Shown here: in pieces, positions 18,519 to 27,043 of the stretch
Numbering within the stretch: the stretch's first letter is position 1
How the letters are laid out: each line of letters opens with the position of its first letter
NCBI RefSeq assembly: GCF_003762905.1
Contig: NZ_RJKS01000001.1
Location: forward strand, 868,001 to 932,000
DNA: 64,000 bases
Reading direction: 5' to 3'
Source of the DNA: Curtobacterium sp. ZW137
Lineage (GTDB): Bacteria > Actinomycetota > Actinomycetes > Actinomycetales > Microbacteriaceae
Position numbers and translations under genes: made by a program
The notes under the pieces: model-generated
What the model saw: the letters and a program-made list of their open reading frames with translations, nothing else
What the model was told of the DNA's origin: nothing
Databases searched by the model: none

Positions 18519-18562
18519 GATCACGGGCCGGTCGACCTGCACACGACCGGGAAGAGGACTCG

Positions 18563-21500
18563 ATGACGCTCGCCACCGGGAACCCGCAGACCGAGCTGGC
18601 ACGCGGCACGCTCGCACCGCCGGCGCGCACGCTGCTCGACGTCCTCCGGGCGACCGCGGATGCGCACCCGACCGCGCTCGCGCTCGAGGACCCCGACGGC
18701 GCGATCGACTACCGGACGCTGCTGCGGCTCGTGCAGGAGCGCGCCGACGACCTCGCCCGGCGGGGTGTGCGACGCGGCGACCGCGTGGGGATCCGGATCC
18801 CGTCCGGCGGGCGCGACCTGTACCTGTCCGTCCTCGCGGTCCTGGCGGCCGGCGCGGCGTACGTGCCCGTCGACGCGGACGACCCGGAGGAGCGCGCGAC
18901 GCTCGTCTTCGGGGAGGCCGGGGTCGTCGGCGTGATCGGCGCCGGCGGCGTGCTGCACGGGGACGCCGCCGACGGGGTGCCCGGCGTGCCCGCTCCGGTC
19001 GTCGACCCCGCGGCGATCGCCGACGGACCGGACGTGGCCGACGACGCATGGGTGATCTTCACCTCCGGCTCGACGGGCGTGCCCAAGGGCGTCGCGGTGA
19101 CGCACCGTTCCGCTGCGGCGTTCGTCGACGCCGAGGCGCGGATGTTCCTGCAGCGGGCGCCGATCGGCCCGGGTGACCGGGTGCTCGCCGGGCTCAGCGT
19201 CGCGTTCGACGCGTCCTGTGAGGAGATGTGGCTCGCGTGGGGGCACGGCGCGTGTCTGGTGCCGGCTCCGCGCTCCCTGGTGCGGACGGGCGTGGACCTC
19301 GGGCCGTGGCTGATCGTGCACGGCATCACGGTGGTGTCGACGGTCCCGACGCTCGCGGCGCTGTGGCCGGACGACGCGCTGGAGCAGGTCCGGCTGGTGG
19401 TCTTCGGTGGTGAGGCGTGTCCGCCCGAGCTCGCGGCCCGGATCGCGAGTCGGGACCGGGAGGTCTGGAACACGTACGGGCCGACGGAGGCGACGGTCGT
19501 GGCGTGCGGTTCGCTGCTGGACTGCAGCGTGCCGATCCGGATCGGGCTGCCGCTGGACGGCTGGGACCTCGCGGTGGTCGACGCCGCGGGTGCGCGGGTG
19601 GCGCCGGGTGCGGTCGGGGAGCTCGTCATCGGCGGGGTGGGGCTCGGGCGGTACCTCGACCCGGCGAAGGACGCGGAGAAGTACGCCCCCTTCCCGGAGC
19701 TCGGGTGGGAGCGGGCATACCGGAGTGGTGACCTGGTGCGGTACGACCCGGAGGGGCTGGTGTTCCAGGGTCGGGCGGACGACCAGGTGAAGCTCGGTGG
19801 GCGGCGGATCGAGCTGGGGGAGATCGACGCGGCGCTCCAGGCGCTCGACGACGTCGCCGGTGGGGCTGCCGTGGTGCAGCGGACGCCGGCGGGGAATCAG
19901 GTGCTCGTCGGGTACGTCGCTCCCGTCGCGGGTGCGGTCGTGGACGCGGCGGCGGCCAACGCCCGGCTGCGGGAGGAGCTGCCGGCGGCGCTGGTGCCGC
20001 TCCTCGTGGTGGTGGACACCCTGCCGACGCGGACGTCGGGCAAGGTGGACCGGGCGGCGCTCCCGTGGCCGCTGGGTGCAGCGGGTGGAGGGGACGAGTT
20101 CTCGCTCCCTCCCACCGTCGCGTGGATCGCCGAACGGTGGGCCGCGATCCTCGGCATCCCCCCGACGAGCGTCGACGACGACTTCTTCGCGCACGGTGGC
20201 GGCTCCCTGACGGCGGCGCAGCTCGTCTCGGCGATCCGCGAGCGCTACCCCACCACGACGGTGGCGGACGTCTACGACCACCCGCGCATCGGGGCGCTCG
20301 CGGACGCGCTGGACGCGTCGGGCCCGGTCGCCGCCGCGCACCGTGACGTCCGGCCGACCCCGCCGGCGACGGGGATCGCGCTGACGCTCCTCGGGCTGCC
20401 GGTCCAGGTGCTCCGCGGCCTCCGGGTCCTGACGTGGACGGCCCTCGTGGCAGCGGTCCTGCACGCGACCACCCTGCCGTTCCTCCCGGTGCTGCCGTGG
20501 CCGGTCCTCGTCGCCGCGGTGCTGGTCTTCGTGACGCCCGTGGGCAAGATGGCCGTCACGGTGGCGCTCGCCCGCCTGGTGCTCCTCGGCGTCCGGCCGG
20601 GCGACCACCCGCGGGGCGGTTCGGTGCACGTGCGGGTGTGGCTCGCGGAACGGATCGCCGAGGCGGTCGACGGGCCCTCCACCGCGGGTGCCCCGTGGAT
20701 CAGCTACTACGCCAGGGCGCTCGGGGCGCGGATCGGCCGGGACGTCGACCTGCACACGCTGCCGCCGGTCACCGGGATGCTGACGATCGGCCGGCGCGCG
20801 TCGATCGAGCCCGAGGTGGACCTCGCCGGGCACTGGGTGGACGGAGACGTGTTCCGGCTCGGCCGCGTCGTCGTCGGGTCGGACGCGGTGGTGCACAGCC
20901 GCACGACGGTCATGCCCGGGGCGGTCGTCGGCGCGGGTGCCGAGGTCGAGGCGGGCTCCGCCGTCCAGGGCCGGGTCCCGGTGGGCGAGCGCTGGGCTGG
21001 TTCGCCGGCGGAACGCGTCGGGTCGGCCAGGCACGGCCGGGAGGCTCGCCCCGCGTCACGTCGACGCTGGCTCGCCGCGTACGGGGCCGGGTCCGTCGCC
21101 GTGGCCGGGTTGCCCGTGACCGGTGTCGCGGTCGGACTCCTCGTGACCGCTGCGCTGGTCGGGCGGGCGCCGACGCTCGGCGCCGCGGTGCTGCACGCGC
21201 TGGCACTCGTCCCGCTCGCGACCGTCGTCGCCGGGATCGTCTACGCGGGGCTCGTCGTCGCCGCGGTCCGGCTGCTCGGGATCGGGCTGCACGAGGGACG
21301 GCACCCGGTGCGTTCCCGGATCGGCTGGCAGGCGTGGTGCACCGAACGGGTGCTCGACGCCGCGCGCACACTGCTCTTCCCGCTCTACGCGAGCCTCGTC
21401 ACCCCGGTGTGGCTCCGGCTCCTCGGGGCACGGGTCGGGCGGAACACCGAGATCTCGACGGTGCTGCTGCTGCCGTCCCTGACGCAGATCGCGTCCGGTG

Positions 21501-22504
21501 CGTTCCTCGCCGACGACACGATGGTCGCCACGTACGAACTCGGCGGCGGCCGCATCACGATCGGCCGGTCCAAGGTGGGTCGCCGTGCGTTCCTCGGGAA
21601 CAGCGGGATGACCGGCGCCGGGCGGAGCGTCCCGCGTGAGGCGCTCGTCGCGGTGCTCTCCGCCGTCCCGAAGAAGGCCAAGCGCGGCTCGTCGTGGCTC
21701 GGCTCTCCCCCGGTGCGGCTCCGACGCGCGGCGACGTCCTTCGACGAGGAGCGCACGTTCCGTCCTCCGCGGCGGCTCCGGGTGGCGCGCGGCTGCTGGG
21801 AGGTCCTCCGCGTGGTCGCGCCGATGGTGTCCGGGGCGATCGCCCTCGGGGTCGGCGGCACGCTCCTGGCGCTCTGGTCGGCGGTCGGCATCGGGTGGAC
21901 GGTGCTCCTCGCCGCGGTCGTCCTCGTCGTCGCCGGCGCCGTGGCCGCCGCCGTGTCGACGATCGCGAAGTGGGTGTTCGTCGGTCGGATCCGCGCACGG
22001 GAGCACCCGCTGTGGTCCTCGTTCGTCTGGCGCAACGAGGTGCAGGACACGTTCGTGGAGACCGTCGCGCGTCCGTGGTTCGCGGAGCAGGCCATCGGCA
22101 CGCCGGCGCTCGCCGCCTGGTTGCGGAGCCTCGGCGCGACGATCGGCCGCGGCGTCTGGTGCGAGACGTACTGGCTGCCAGAGGCCGACCTGGTCACGAT
22201 CGGCGACGGCGCCACCATCGCACGCGGCACGGTCGTGCAGACGCACCTGTTCCACGACCGGGTGATGCAGCTCGACGAGGTCCGGCTGGATGCCGGCGGC
22301 ACCCTCGGACCGCACAGCGTGATCCTGCCGGCCGCCGGGATCGGCCCGGGGGCGACGATCGCACCCGCGTCGCTCGTGATGCGCGGCGAGCAGGTCCCGG
22401 GCGGCACGTCCTGGGCGGGCAACCCGATCGCACCGTGGGAGAGCGCACCCTGGACAGCCAGGGCCGCGTCCACGGACCCGACCGCCGGCGTCGTGGCAGA
22501 CTGA
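18563..22504 (+). CDS. Pls-type non-ribosomal peptide synthetase (poly-amino-acid synthetase family)
   Basis: 1313 residues, close to the roughly 1319 of epsilon-poly-L-lysine synthetase, with the same architecture. The adenylation domain (20-500) has TSGSTGVPKG near 167, FDASCEEMW near 214, NTYGPTE near 302, YRSGDL near 386 and TSGKVDR near 490. The thiolation domain has the phosphopantetheine serine in FFAHGGGSL near 546. After it come three repeats of a two-helix membrane segment plus a left-handed beta-helix/acetyltransferase-like domain (about 613-820, 845-1050 and 1080-1300). There is no thioesterase or classical condensation domain. Manual pocket residues read D-A-E-S-V-G-T-V-V; the glutamate suits a cationic amino acid. 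ATG with AGAGGA upstream. The next gene is an M1 peptidase, then a PPTase. The product is not proven to be poly-lysine. Confidence 0.88.
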   Translation: MTLATGNPQTELARGTLAPPARTLLDVLRATADAHPTALALEDPDGAIDYRTLLRLVQERADDLARRGVRRGDRVGIRIPSGGRDLYLSVLAVLAAGAAYVPVDADDPEERATLVFGEAGVVGVIGAGGVLHGDAADGVPGVPAPVVDPAAIADGPDVADDAWVIFTSGSTGVPKGVAVTHRSAAAFVDAEARMFLQRAPIGPGDRVLAGLSVAFDASCEEMWLAWGHGACLVPAPRSLVRTGVDLGPWLIVHGITVVSTVPTLAALWPDDALEQVRLVVFGGEACPPELAARIASRDREVWNTYGPTEATVVACGSLLDCSVPIRIGLPLDGWDLAVVDAAGARVAPGAVGELVIGGVGLGRYLDPAKDAEKYAPFPELGWERAYRSGDLVRYDPEGLVFQGRADDQVKLGGRRIELGEIDAALQALDDVAGGAAVVQRTPAGNQVLVGYVAPVAGAVVDAAAANARLREELPAALVPLLVVVDTLPTRTSGKVDRAALPWPLGAAGGGDEFSLPPTVAWIAERWAAILGIPPTSVDDDFFAHGGGSLTAAQLVSAIRERYPTTTVADVYDHPRIGALADALDASGPVAAAHRDVRPTPPATGIALTLLGLPVQVLRGLRVLTWTALVAAVLHATTLPFLPVLPWPVLVAAVLVFVTPVGKMAVTVALARLVLLGVRPGDHPRGGSVHVRVWLAERIAEAVDGPSTAGAPWISYYARALGARIGRDVDLHTLPPVTGMLTIGRRASIEPEVDLAGHWVDGDVFRLGRVVVGSDAVVHSRTTVMPGAVVGAGAEVEAGSAVQGRVPVGERWAGSPAERVGSARHGREARPASRRRWLAAYGAGSVAVAGLPVTGVAVGLLVTAALVGRAPTLGAAVLHALALVPLATVVAGIVYAGLVVAAVRLLGIGLHEGRHPVRSRIGWQAWCTERVLDAARTLLFPLYASLVTPVWLRLLGARVGRNTEISTVLLLPSLTQIASGAFLADDTMVATYELGGGRITIGRSKVGRRAFLGNSGMTGAGRSVPREALVAVLSAVPKKAKRGSSWLGSPPVRLRRAATSFDEERTFRPPRRLRVARGCWEVLRVVAPMVSGAIALGVGGTLLALWSAVGIGWTVLLAAVVLVVAGAVAAAVSTIAKWVFVGRIRAREHPLWSSFVWRNEVQDTFVETVARPWFAEQAIGTPALAAWLRSLGATIGRGVWCETYWLPEADLVTIGDGATIARGTVVQTHLFHDRVMQLDEVRLDAGGTLGPHSVILPAAGIGPGATIAPASLVMRGEQVPGGTSWAGNPIAPWESAPWTARAASTDPTAGVVAD

Positions 22505-22512
22505 CCGGCACC

Positions 22513-23829
22513 GTGAAGCCGACGAACACAGCCGCCGACCCGTACACCCCGCACAGCGGCGACCGACGCTGGAGCGCCACGCACTACGACCTCCGGCTCG
22601 ACTACCGCGTCGCCACGAACCGCCTCGACGGCACCGCGACGATCACCGCGACCGCGCTCGAACCGCTCGACCGTGTGGTCCTCGACCTGCACGGGCTGAC
22701 GGTCGACCGGGCCGACGTCGACGGGCAGCGGGCGAAGAAGACGTCGACCGCGGTGCACAAGCTGACGGTCACCCCGGCGGAACCGATCGCCGCCGGTGCC
22801 GAGTTCACGCTGCACGTCCGGTACCGCGGGACCCCGCACCCACTCCGCAGCCCGTGGGGGCAGATCGGCTGGGAGGAACTCACCGACGGCGTCATCGTCG
22901 CCGCGCAGCCCACGGGAGCGCCGTCGTGGTTCCCGTGCAACGACCGTCCGGACGACAAGGCCACGTACCGCATGGAGGTCACGTGCGAGTCCGGGTACGA
23001 CGTGCTGGCGAACGGAGAGCTCCTCGGCCAAGAGCGCGCCGGCCGCGGCACCCGGTGGACCTACGCCACGACCGACCCGATGGCGACGTACCTGGCGACG
23101 GTGCAGATCGGCCGCTACCGCACCCACACGCTCCGTGGCGCGCCGGTCCCGGTGACGATCCACCACCCCGCCGACCTGACCGCCGCCGTGAAGACGGACT
23201 TCGGGCAGGTGCCGGAGATGCTCGCGCTGTACGCCGACCGGTTCGGCCCGTACCCGTTCCACGCCTACGGCGTCGTGGTGACCGACGACGAACTCGAGAT
23301 CCCGCTCGAGGCGCACGGCCTCGCGGTCTTCGGCCGGAACCACGTCGACGGCGAGCACGGCACCGACCGGCTCATCGCCCACGAGCTCGCGCACCAGTGG
23401 TTCGGCAACTCGGTCACGCTCGGCCGCTGGCGGGACATCTGGCTGCACGAGGGGTTCGCCTGCTACGCCGAGTGGCTCTGGTCGGAGCACAGTGGCGGCG
23501 ACACCGCGGACGTGCTCGCGGCCGAGCACCGTCAGGCGCTGCTCGACCACCCGTCGGACCTGGTGGTCGGTGACCCCGGCGCGAAGGACATGTTCGACGA
23601 CCGCGTGTACAAGCGCGGTGCCCTCGCCCTGCACGCACTCCGCCGGACGGTCGGCGACCCGGCGTTCTCCGAGGGGCTCAGGACGATCACCGAACGGCAC
23701 CGGCACGGCACGGTCACCCCGTCCGACGTCGTCGACGCCTTCGCCACCACGTCGGGCCGGAGCACGGCCGCCATCCAGACGGTCATCGGCCCCTGGATCG
23801 ACGAGTCCGGGGTCCCGGAACTCCCCTAG
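22513..23829 (+). CDS. M1-family zinc metallopeptidase (aminopeptidase)
   Basis: 438 residues, the short M1 form with the N-terminal beta-saddle and catalytic domains and no long C-terminal helical domain. The zinc site is HELAHQW near residue 288, followed after exactly 18 residues by the third ligand in WLHEGFA. The exopeptidase GxMEN loop is replaced by IPLEAHG, so specificity may differ from ordinary PepN. No signal peptide. GTG start 8 nt after the synthetase stop, so it is surely co-transcribed. In poly-lysine producers zinc aminopeptidases degrade the polymer; trimming or self-protection is my inference here. It ends tail-to-tail with the PPTase, sharing a CTAG. Confidence 0.88.
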   Translation: MKPTNTAADPYTPHSGDRRWSATHYDLRLDYRVATNRLDGTATITATALEPLDRVVLDLHGLTVDRADVDGQRAKKTSTAVHKLTVTPAEPIAAGAEFTLHVRYRGTPHPLRSPWGQIGWEELTDGVIVAAQPTGAPSWFPCNDRPDDKATYRMEVTCESGYDVLANGELLGQERAGRGTRWTYATTDPMATYLATVQIGRYRTHTLRGAPVPVTIHHPADLTAAVKTDFGQVPEMLALYADRFGPYPFHAYGVVVTDDELEIPLEAHGLAVFGRNHVDGEHGTDRLIAHELAHQWFGNSVTLGRWRDIWLHEGFACYAEWLWSEHSGGDTADVLAAEHRQALLDHPSDLVVGDPGAKDMFDDRVYKRGALALHALRRTVGDPAFSEGLRTITERHRHGTVTPSDVVDAFATTSGRSTAAIQTVIGPWIDESGVPELP

Positions 23830-24425
23830 CGCCGGTCCCCCGGGCGCGCGTCCTCGACGTCGATCGGGACGCCGCCCGCGGCCACCGCGAGGACCAGGTC
23901 GTCGTCGAGCCAGTGCACCTGCACGGGGTGTCGCACGCCGTCGAGTGCTGCCGTGCCCGCGGCGAGGTCCGCGTCGAGGTCCACGTCGACGGTCGCCGGG
24001 TCGACGCGGAGCCCGCGGCCGTCCCGCTTCAGCACCGCTTCCTTGGCGGACCAGCAGGCGGTGCGGGCGCGCTGGTCGTCCCCGTACCGCACGCGCTCCC
24101 CGGGCGTGGACGCGTCGAGGGGTGCCGCGGCGACCCGGGTGACGCGCTCGACGTCGACGCCGAGCGGAGCCGGTCCCACCGCGAGGGCGAGTGCGCCGTC
24201 GGTGCGGGACAGGCTCACGCCCACGGGGCGGCCGTCCGCGGTCGCCCAGGGGCGCCCGTGGTCGGTGCCGCGGCAGTGCGGGCACCGGCGGCCGAGTGCG
24301 GTGGACGCGGGATCCGCTCCGGTGACCTCCGCGACGAAGGCGAGCAGGGCCTCCCGGTCGGTCTGTCGGGTCGCGCCCGGCGTGCACACGCGCACCGACA
24401 CGGCCTGGAGGCTCGACTCACCCAC
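23826..24425 (-). CDS. 4'-phosphopantetheinyl transferase (Sfp type)
   Basis: Transfers phosphopantetheine from CoA to carrier-protein serines. The 199-residue protein has the magnesium-binding GVDVERV near residue 88 and the WSAKEAVLK motif near 125, typical of Sfp/EntD enzymes. An unusual CPHCRGTDHGRP segment near 48 resembles the P0 region with an added CxxC. The obvious local substrate is the carrier domain of the synthetase at 18563. It is convergent with the peptidase gene, and the two stop codons overlap in one CTAG. GTG start has TAGGGT 6 nt upstream, so it has its own leaderless-type promoter. Confidence 0.87.
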   Translation of the reverse strand: MGESSLQAVSVRVCTPGATRQTDREALLAFVAEVTGADPASTALGRRCPHCRGTDHGRPWATADGRPVGVSLSRTDGALALAVGPAPLGVDVERVTRVAAAPLDASTPGERVRYGDDQRARTACWSAKEAVLKRDGRGLRVDPATVDVDLDADLAAGTAALDGVRHPVQVHWLDDDLVLAVAAGGVPIDVEDARPGDRR

Positions 24426-24431
24426 GCAGGC

Positions 24432-24437
24432 ACCCTA
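24432..24437 (-). promoter_or_regulatory. -10 element of the PPTase gene (leaderless type)
   Basis: TAGGGT on the minus strand, 6 nt before the GTG start. Confidence 0.45.
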
Positions 24438-24480
24438 CTGTCGCCGGGGCAAACTGTCGTCGGCACGCCCCGGACGCAAC

Positions 24481-24508
24481 GAGACGCCGCCGGGACCGGC
24501 GGTGTCTC
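24481..24508 (-). terminator. hairpin downstream of the small protein gene
   Basis: GAGACGCCGCCGG pairs with CCGGCGGTGTCTC over 13 bp with one G-T wobble and a 2-base apex. It lies after the 3' end of the minus-strand gene at 24578-24781. Confidence 0.5.
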
Positions 24509-24537
24509 GTGTGGTGAGCGGCATGCTCGAGCGTGGG

Positions 24538-24588
24538 TCGTGCTCAGGCGTGCGTCGTGCTCAGGCGTGCGTGGTGCTCAGGCGTGCG
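24538..24588. repeat. three 17-bp tandem repeats at the 3' end of a small gene
   Basis: Unit TCGTGCTCAGGCGTGCG occurs at 24538-24554, 24555-24571 and 24572-24588 (one change in the last). The innermost copy covers the last codons and stop of the gene at 24578, so the gene end was apparently amplified by slippage. Confidence 0.75.
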
Positions 24589-24781
24589 TCAGCGCGATCA
24601 GTGCCACGTTCATCGTCGAGTAGAGACCCTCGGACCGGGTCGCCTGGCGCACGCGGCCGCGCAGGACCTCGTAGCGGCCGTTGTGCTCGCGCACGAAACC
24701 GATCACTCCGCTGGCGGGTGTTGACACCCGGTGGAAGCCGTCCTCGAGCGGGACGACCTCCGTGTTCATCGTTCGTTCCAT
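24578..24781 (-). CDS. Small uncharacterised protein (67 residues)
   Basis: I do not recognise this family. The product is 67 residues, soluble, without a signal peptide or cysteines; its middle, GVIGFVREHNGRYEVLRGR, looks like a small beta-rich domain. ATG at 24781 has AAGGGG 6 nt upstream, a good ribosome site; a second ATG at 24769 is less well placed. It is divergent from the TPM-protein gene across a 211-bp gap. The last codons lie in a 17-bp tandem repeat, and a hairpin follows. It is likely a real gene given the ribosome site. Confidence 0.6.
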   Translation of the reverse strand: MERTMNTEVVPLEDGFHRVSTPASGVIGFVREHNGRYEVLRGRVRQATRSEGLYSTMNVALIALTHA

Positions 24782-24992
24782 TGCCGACCCCTTTCGTCGT
24801 CGAAACGGTCTGCTGCGGATACTACCCCGATCGGGGGACAGGAACCGGCTCCGGTGAACTCTCTCCACAGGTGCTGGACGTCCCGGGCCAAGCGATGCGG
24901 TCCCTGGATAGACTCCGGGCGACGGCGCGCTCCCGCAGCAGTCCGGGCTTCGCGGCCCTCGGGGGCGGCGCTGCCGAACGGACGGAGAACGG

Positions 24993-26987
24993 ATGCGAAC
25001 GGTCCAGAGTGGATCGCACACCAGGCGGCCCGACGCTGGCAGGGGGACGTCCGGACGCTGGGGCGCACGGCTCGCAGCAGCGGTGATCGCGGCGCTCCTG
25101 GTGCTCGCTCCGGCCACGGCTGCCCGGGCCACCGCGCCCGTGCAGCTCGACGGTGCCTACGTCCTCGACGACGCCGACGCCCTGAGCGCCTCGCAGCAGA
25201 CCGCGGTGGAGAAGGCCGTCCGCGACCTCGCGGACAAGACGGACACGCAGCTCTACGTCGTCTACGTGCCGGAGTTCACCGACCCGAGCGACCACGCCGC
25301 GTGGGGCGACGAGACGATGTCGCTCAACCAGATCGACTCGAACGGCATCCTGCTCTCGATCGCGACGGACGCCCGCACCTACGACATCCAGCAGACCAAC
25401 GAGACCGCGATCACCTCCTCGGACGTGCAGAACGCGGTCAACGACGACCTCGTGCCGAAGCTGCGCGACAGCGACTGGGCCGGTGCCGCCACCGCCTTCG
25501 CCGACGGGCTCTCCGCCTCGCAGGACCCGCCGAACCTGACGTGGCTGTGGATCCTGCTGCTCGTCGTCGTCATCGCGGTCGTCGTGATCGTCCTCGTCAT
25601 CCGCACCCGGAACAAGCGCAGGACCGCCGCGGCGACGAAGGCGCAGGAAGCCTCCCTCGCCGACCTCGAACGCACGGCCGGGGCCGCCCTCGTCACCATC
25701 GACGACGAACTCCGCACCGCCGAACAGGAAGTCGGCTTCGCCACGGCCCAGTTCGGCGCCGACGCTGCGAAGCCCTTCGCCGACGCCGTCGCCACGGCCA
25801 AGCAGAACGTGCGGAAGGCCTTCACCTTCCAGCAGCAGCTCGACGACGAGATCCCGGACTCCCCGCAGCAGCGCGCCGACTGGTCCAACCAGATCATCGC
25901 CATCTGCGAGCAGGCGCACGCGGCGATCGCCGAGCAGACGGAGTCCTTCGACCAGCTCCGCGCTCTCGAAGACGGCGTCGACGAAGCCGCGGTCGCCCTC
26001 GCCGAAGCCGTCCGGGCCGCACCGCCGACGCTCGACCAGGCGGCCGCCGCGCTCGAACGCATCCGCGGCTCGTACACCGGGCGGACCCTCGCGACCGTGT
26101 CGGACAGCGTCGACCAGGCGCGTGAAGTCCTCGCCTACGCCACCGAACGCTCCGCAGCGGCCGATGCCGCGATCGCCAACGGCGACAAGGGCGAAGCGGT
26201 CGTCGCCGTCCGCGACGGCCAGCACGCCCTCGCCCAGGTGCAGCAGCTGACCGGCTCGGCCGTCGGCGCCGCGGGGACCTTCCAGGAAGCCTCGGCACGG
26301 GTGGACGCCATGCGCCTCGACATCGAAGGTGACGTCGCCGCCGCCCGGACCCTGCGCACCGGTGGCCCGGACCTCGCCGCGGCGGTCACCACCGCGGAGA
26401 CGGTGCTCCGGGAACGCCTCGACCCGAAGGACCCGATCGCCGCGGTCGACGCCCTCACGAAGGCGAACACCGCGATCGACGCCGCACTCGCCACGGCCCG
26501 CACCGCCGACGAGCAGAACCAGCGTGCGCTGCAGGCCCTCGACGCCGCCCTCCGCGACGCCCGGACCCGCATCAGCCAGGCGCGGGAGTTCATCTCGATG
26601 CGCCGCGGCGCAGTCGGGCCGACCGCCCGGACACGCCTCTCCGAAGCCGAACGCGCCCTCGACGACGCCGTCAAGCTCGCCACGACCGATCCGCTCCGGG
26701 CCCTGCAGGCAGCGCGTGCCGCCGAGCAGTACGCCGCGGCCGCGATGGACGAAGCGGGCAACGACATGGGCGGCTGGCCCGGTGCCGGGGGCGGCGGGAA
26801 CGGTGCGCAGCTCGGCGGCCTCGTGACCGGCATCGTCCTCGGCGGGCTCCTCGGCGGACGCGGCGGCAGCTTCGGCGGCGGCTCGTTCGGCGGCGGTGGC
26901 TTCGGCGGTGGGGGTGGCGGCTTCGGCGGTGGCGGTGGCGGTGGCGGCGGAGGCGGCGGCGGCTTCTCGGGCGGTGGTCGCTTCTGA
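24993..26987 (+). CDS. TPM-domain membrane protein with glycine-rich tail
   Basis: 664 residues. Signal peptide at about 1-47, then an extracytoplasmic TPM (YgcG/TPM_phosphatase) domain at about 50-175 starting DGAYVLDDADALSASQQ, a membrane helix near 186-206 (WLWILLLVVVIAVVVIVLV), and a long cytoplasmic Ala/Glu/Arg-rich region predicted as coiled coil. It ends in a run of about 40 mostly glycine residues finishing FSGGGRF, a typical tail in this family. ATG 24993 is preceded by GGAG at 5 nt. Followed after 56 nt by a PspA gene, so the pair probably acts in membrane stress; in plants TPM proteins act in photosystem repair, which does not transfer here. Confidence 0.85.
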   Translation: MRTVQSGSHTRRPDAGRGTSGRWGARLAAAVIAALLVLAPATAARATAPVQLDGAYVLDDADALSASQQTAVEKAVRDLADKTDTQLYVVYVPEFTDPSDHAAWGDETMSLNQIDSNGILLSIATDARTYDIQQTNETAITSSDVQNAVNDDLVPKLRDSDWAGAATAFADGLSASQDPPNLTWLWILLLVVVIAVVVIVLVIRTRNKRRTAAATKAQEASLADLERTAGAALVTIDDELRTAEQEVGFATAQFGADAAKPFADAVATAKQNVRKAFTFQQQLDDEIPDSPQQRADWSNQIIAICEQAHAAIAEQTESFDQLRALEDGVDEAAVALAEAVRAAPPTLDQAAAALERIRGSYTGRTLATVSDSVDQAREVLAYATERSAAADAAIANGDKGEAVVAVRDGQHALAQVQQLTGSAVGAAGTFQEASARVDAMRLDIEGDVAAARTLRTGGPDLAAAVTTAETVLRERLDPKDPIAAVDALTKANTAIDAALATARTADEQNQRALQALDAALRDARTRISQAREFISMRRGAVGPTARTRLSEAERALDDAVKLATTDPLRALQAARAAEQYAAAAMDEAGNDMGGWPGAGGGGNGAQLGGLVTGIVLGGLLGGRGGSFGGGSFGGGGFGGGGGGFGGGGGGGGGGGGGFSGGGRF

Positions 26988-27043
26988 CCGTGCACCGCTG
27001 ACGTACCAACCCGATGGACAACCACCCCAGAAAGGGAACAGCA

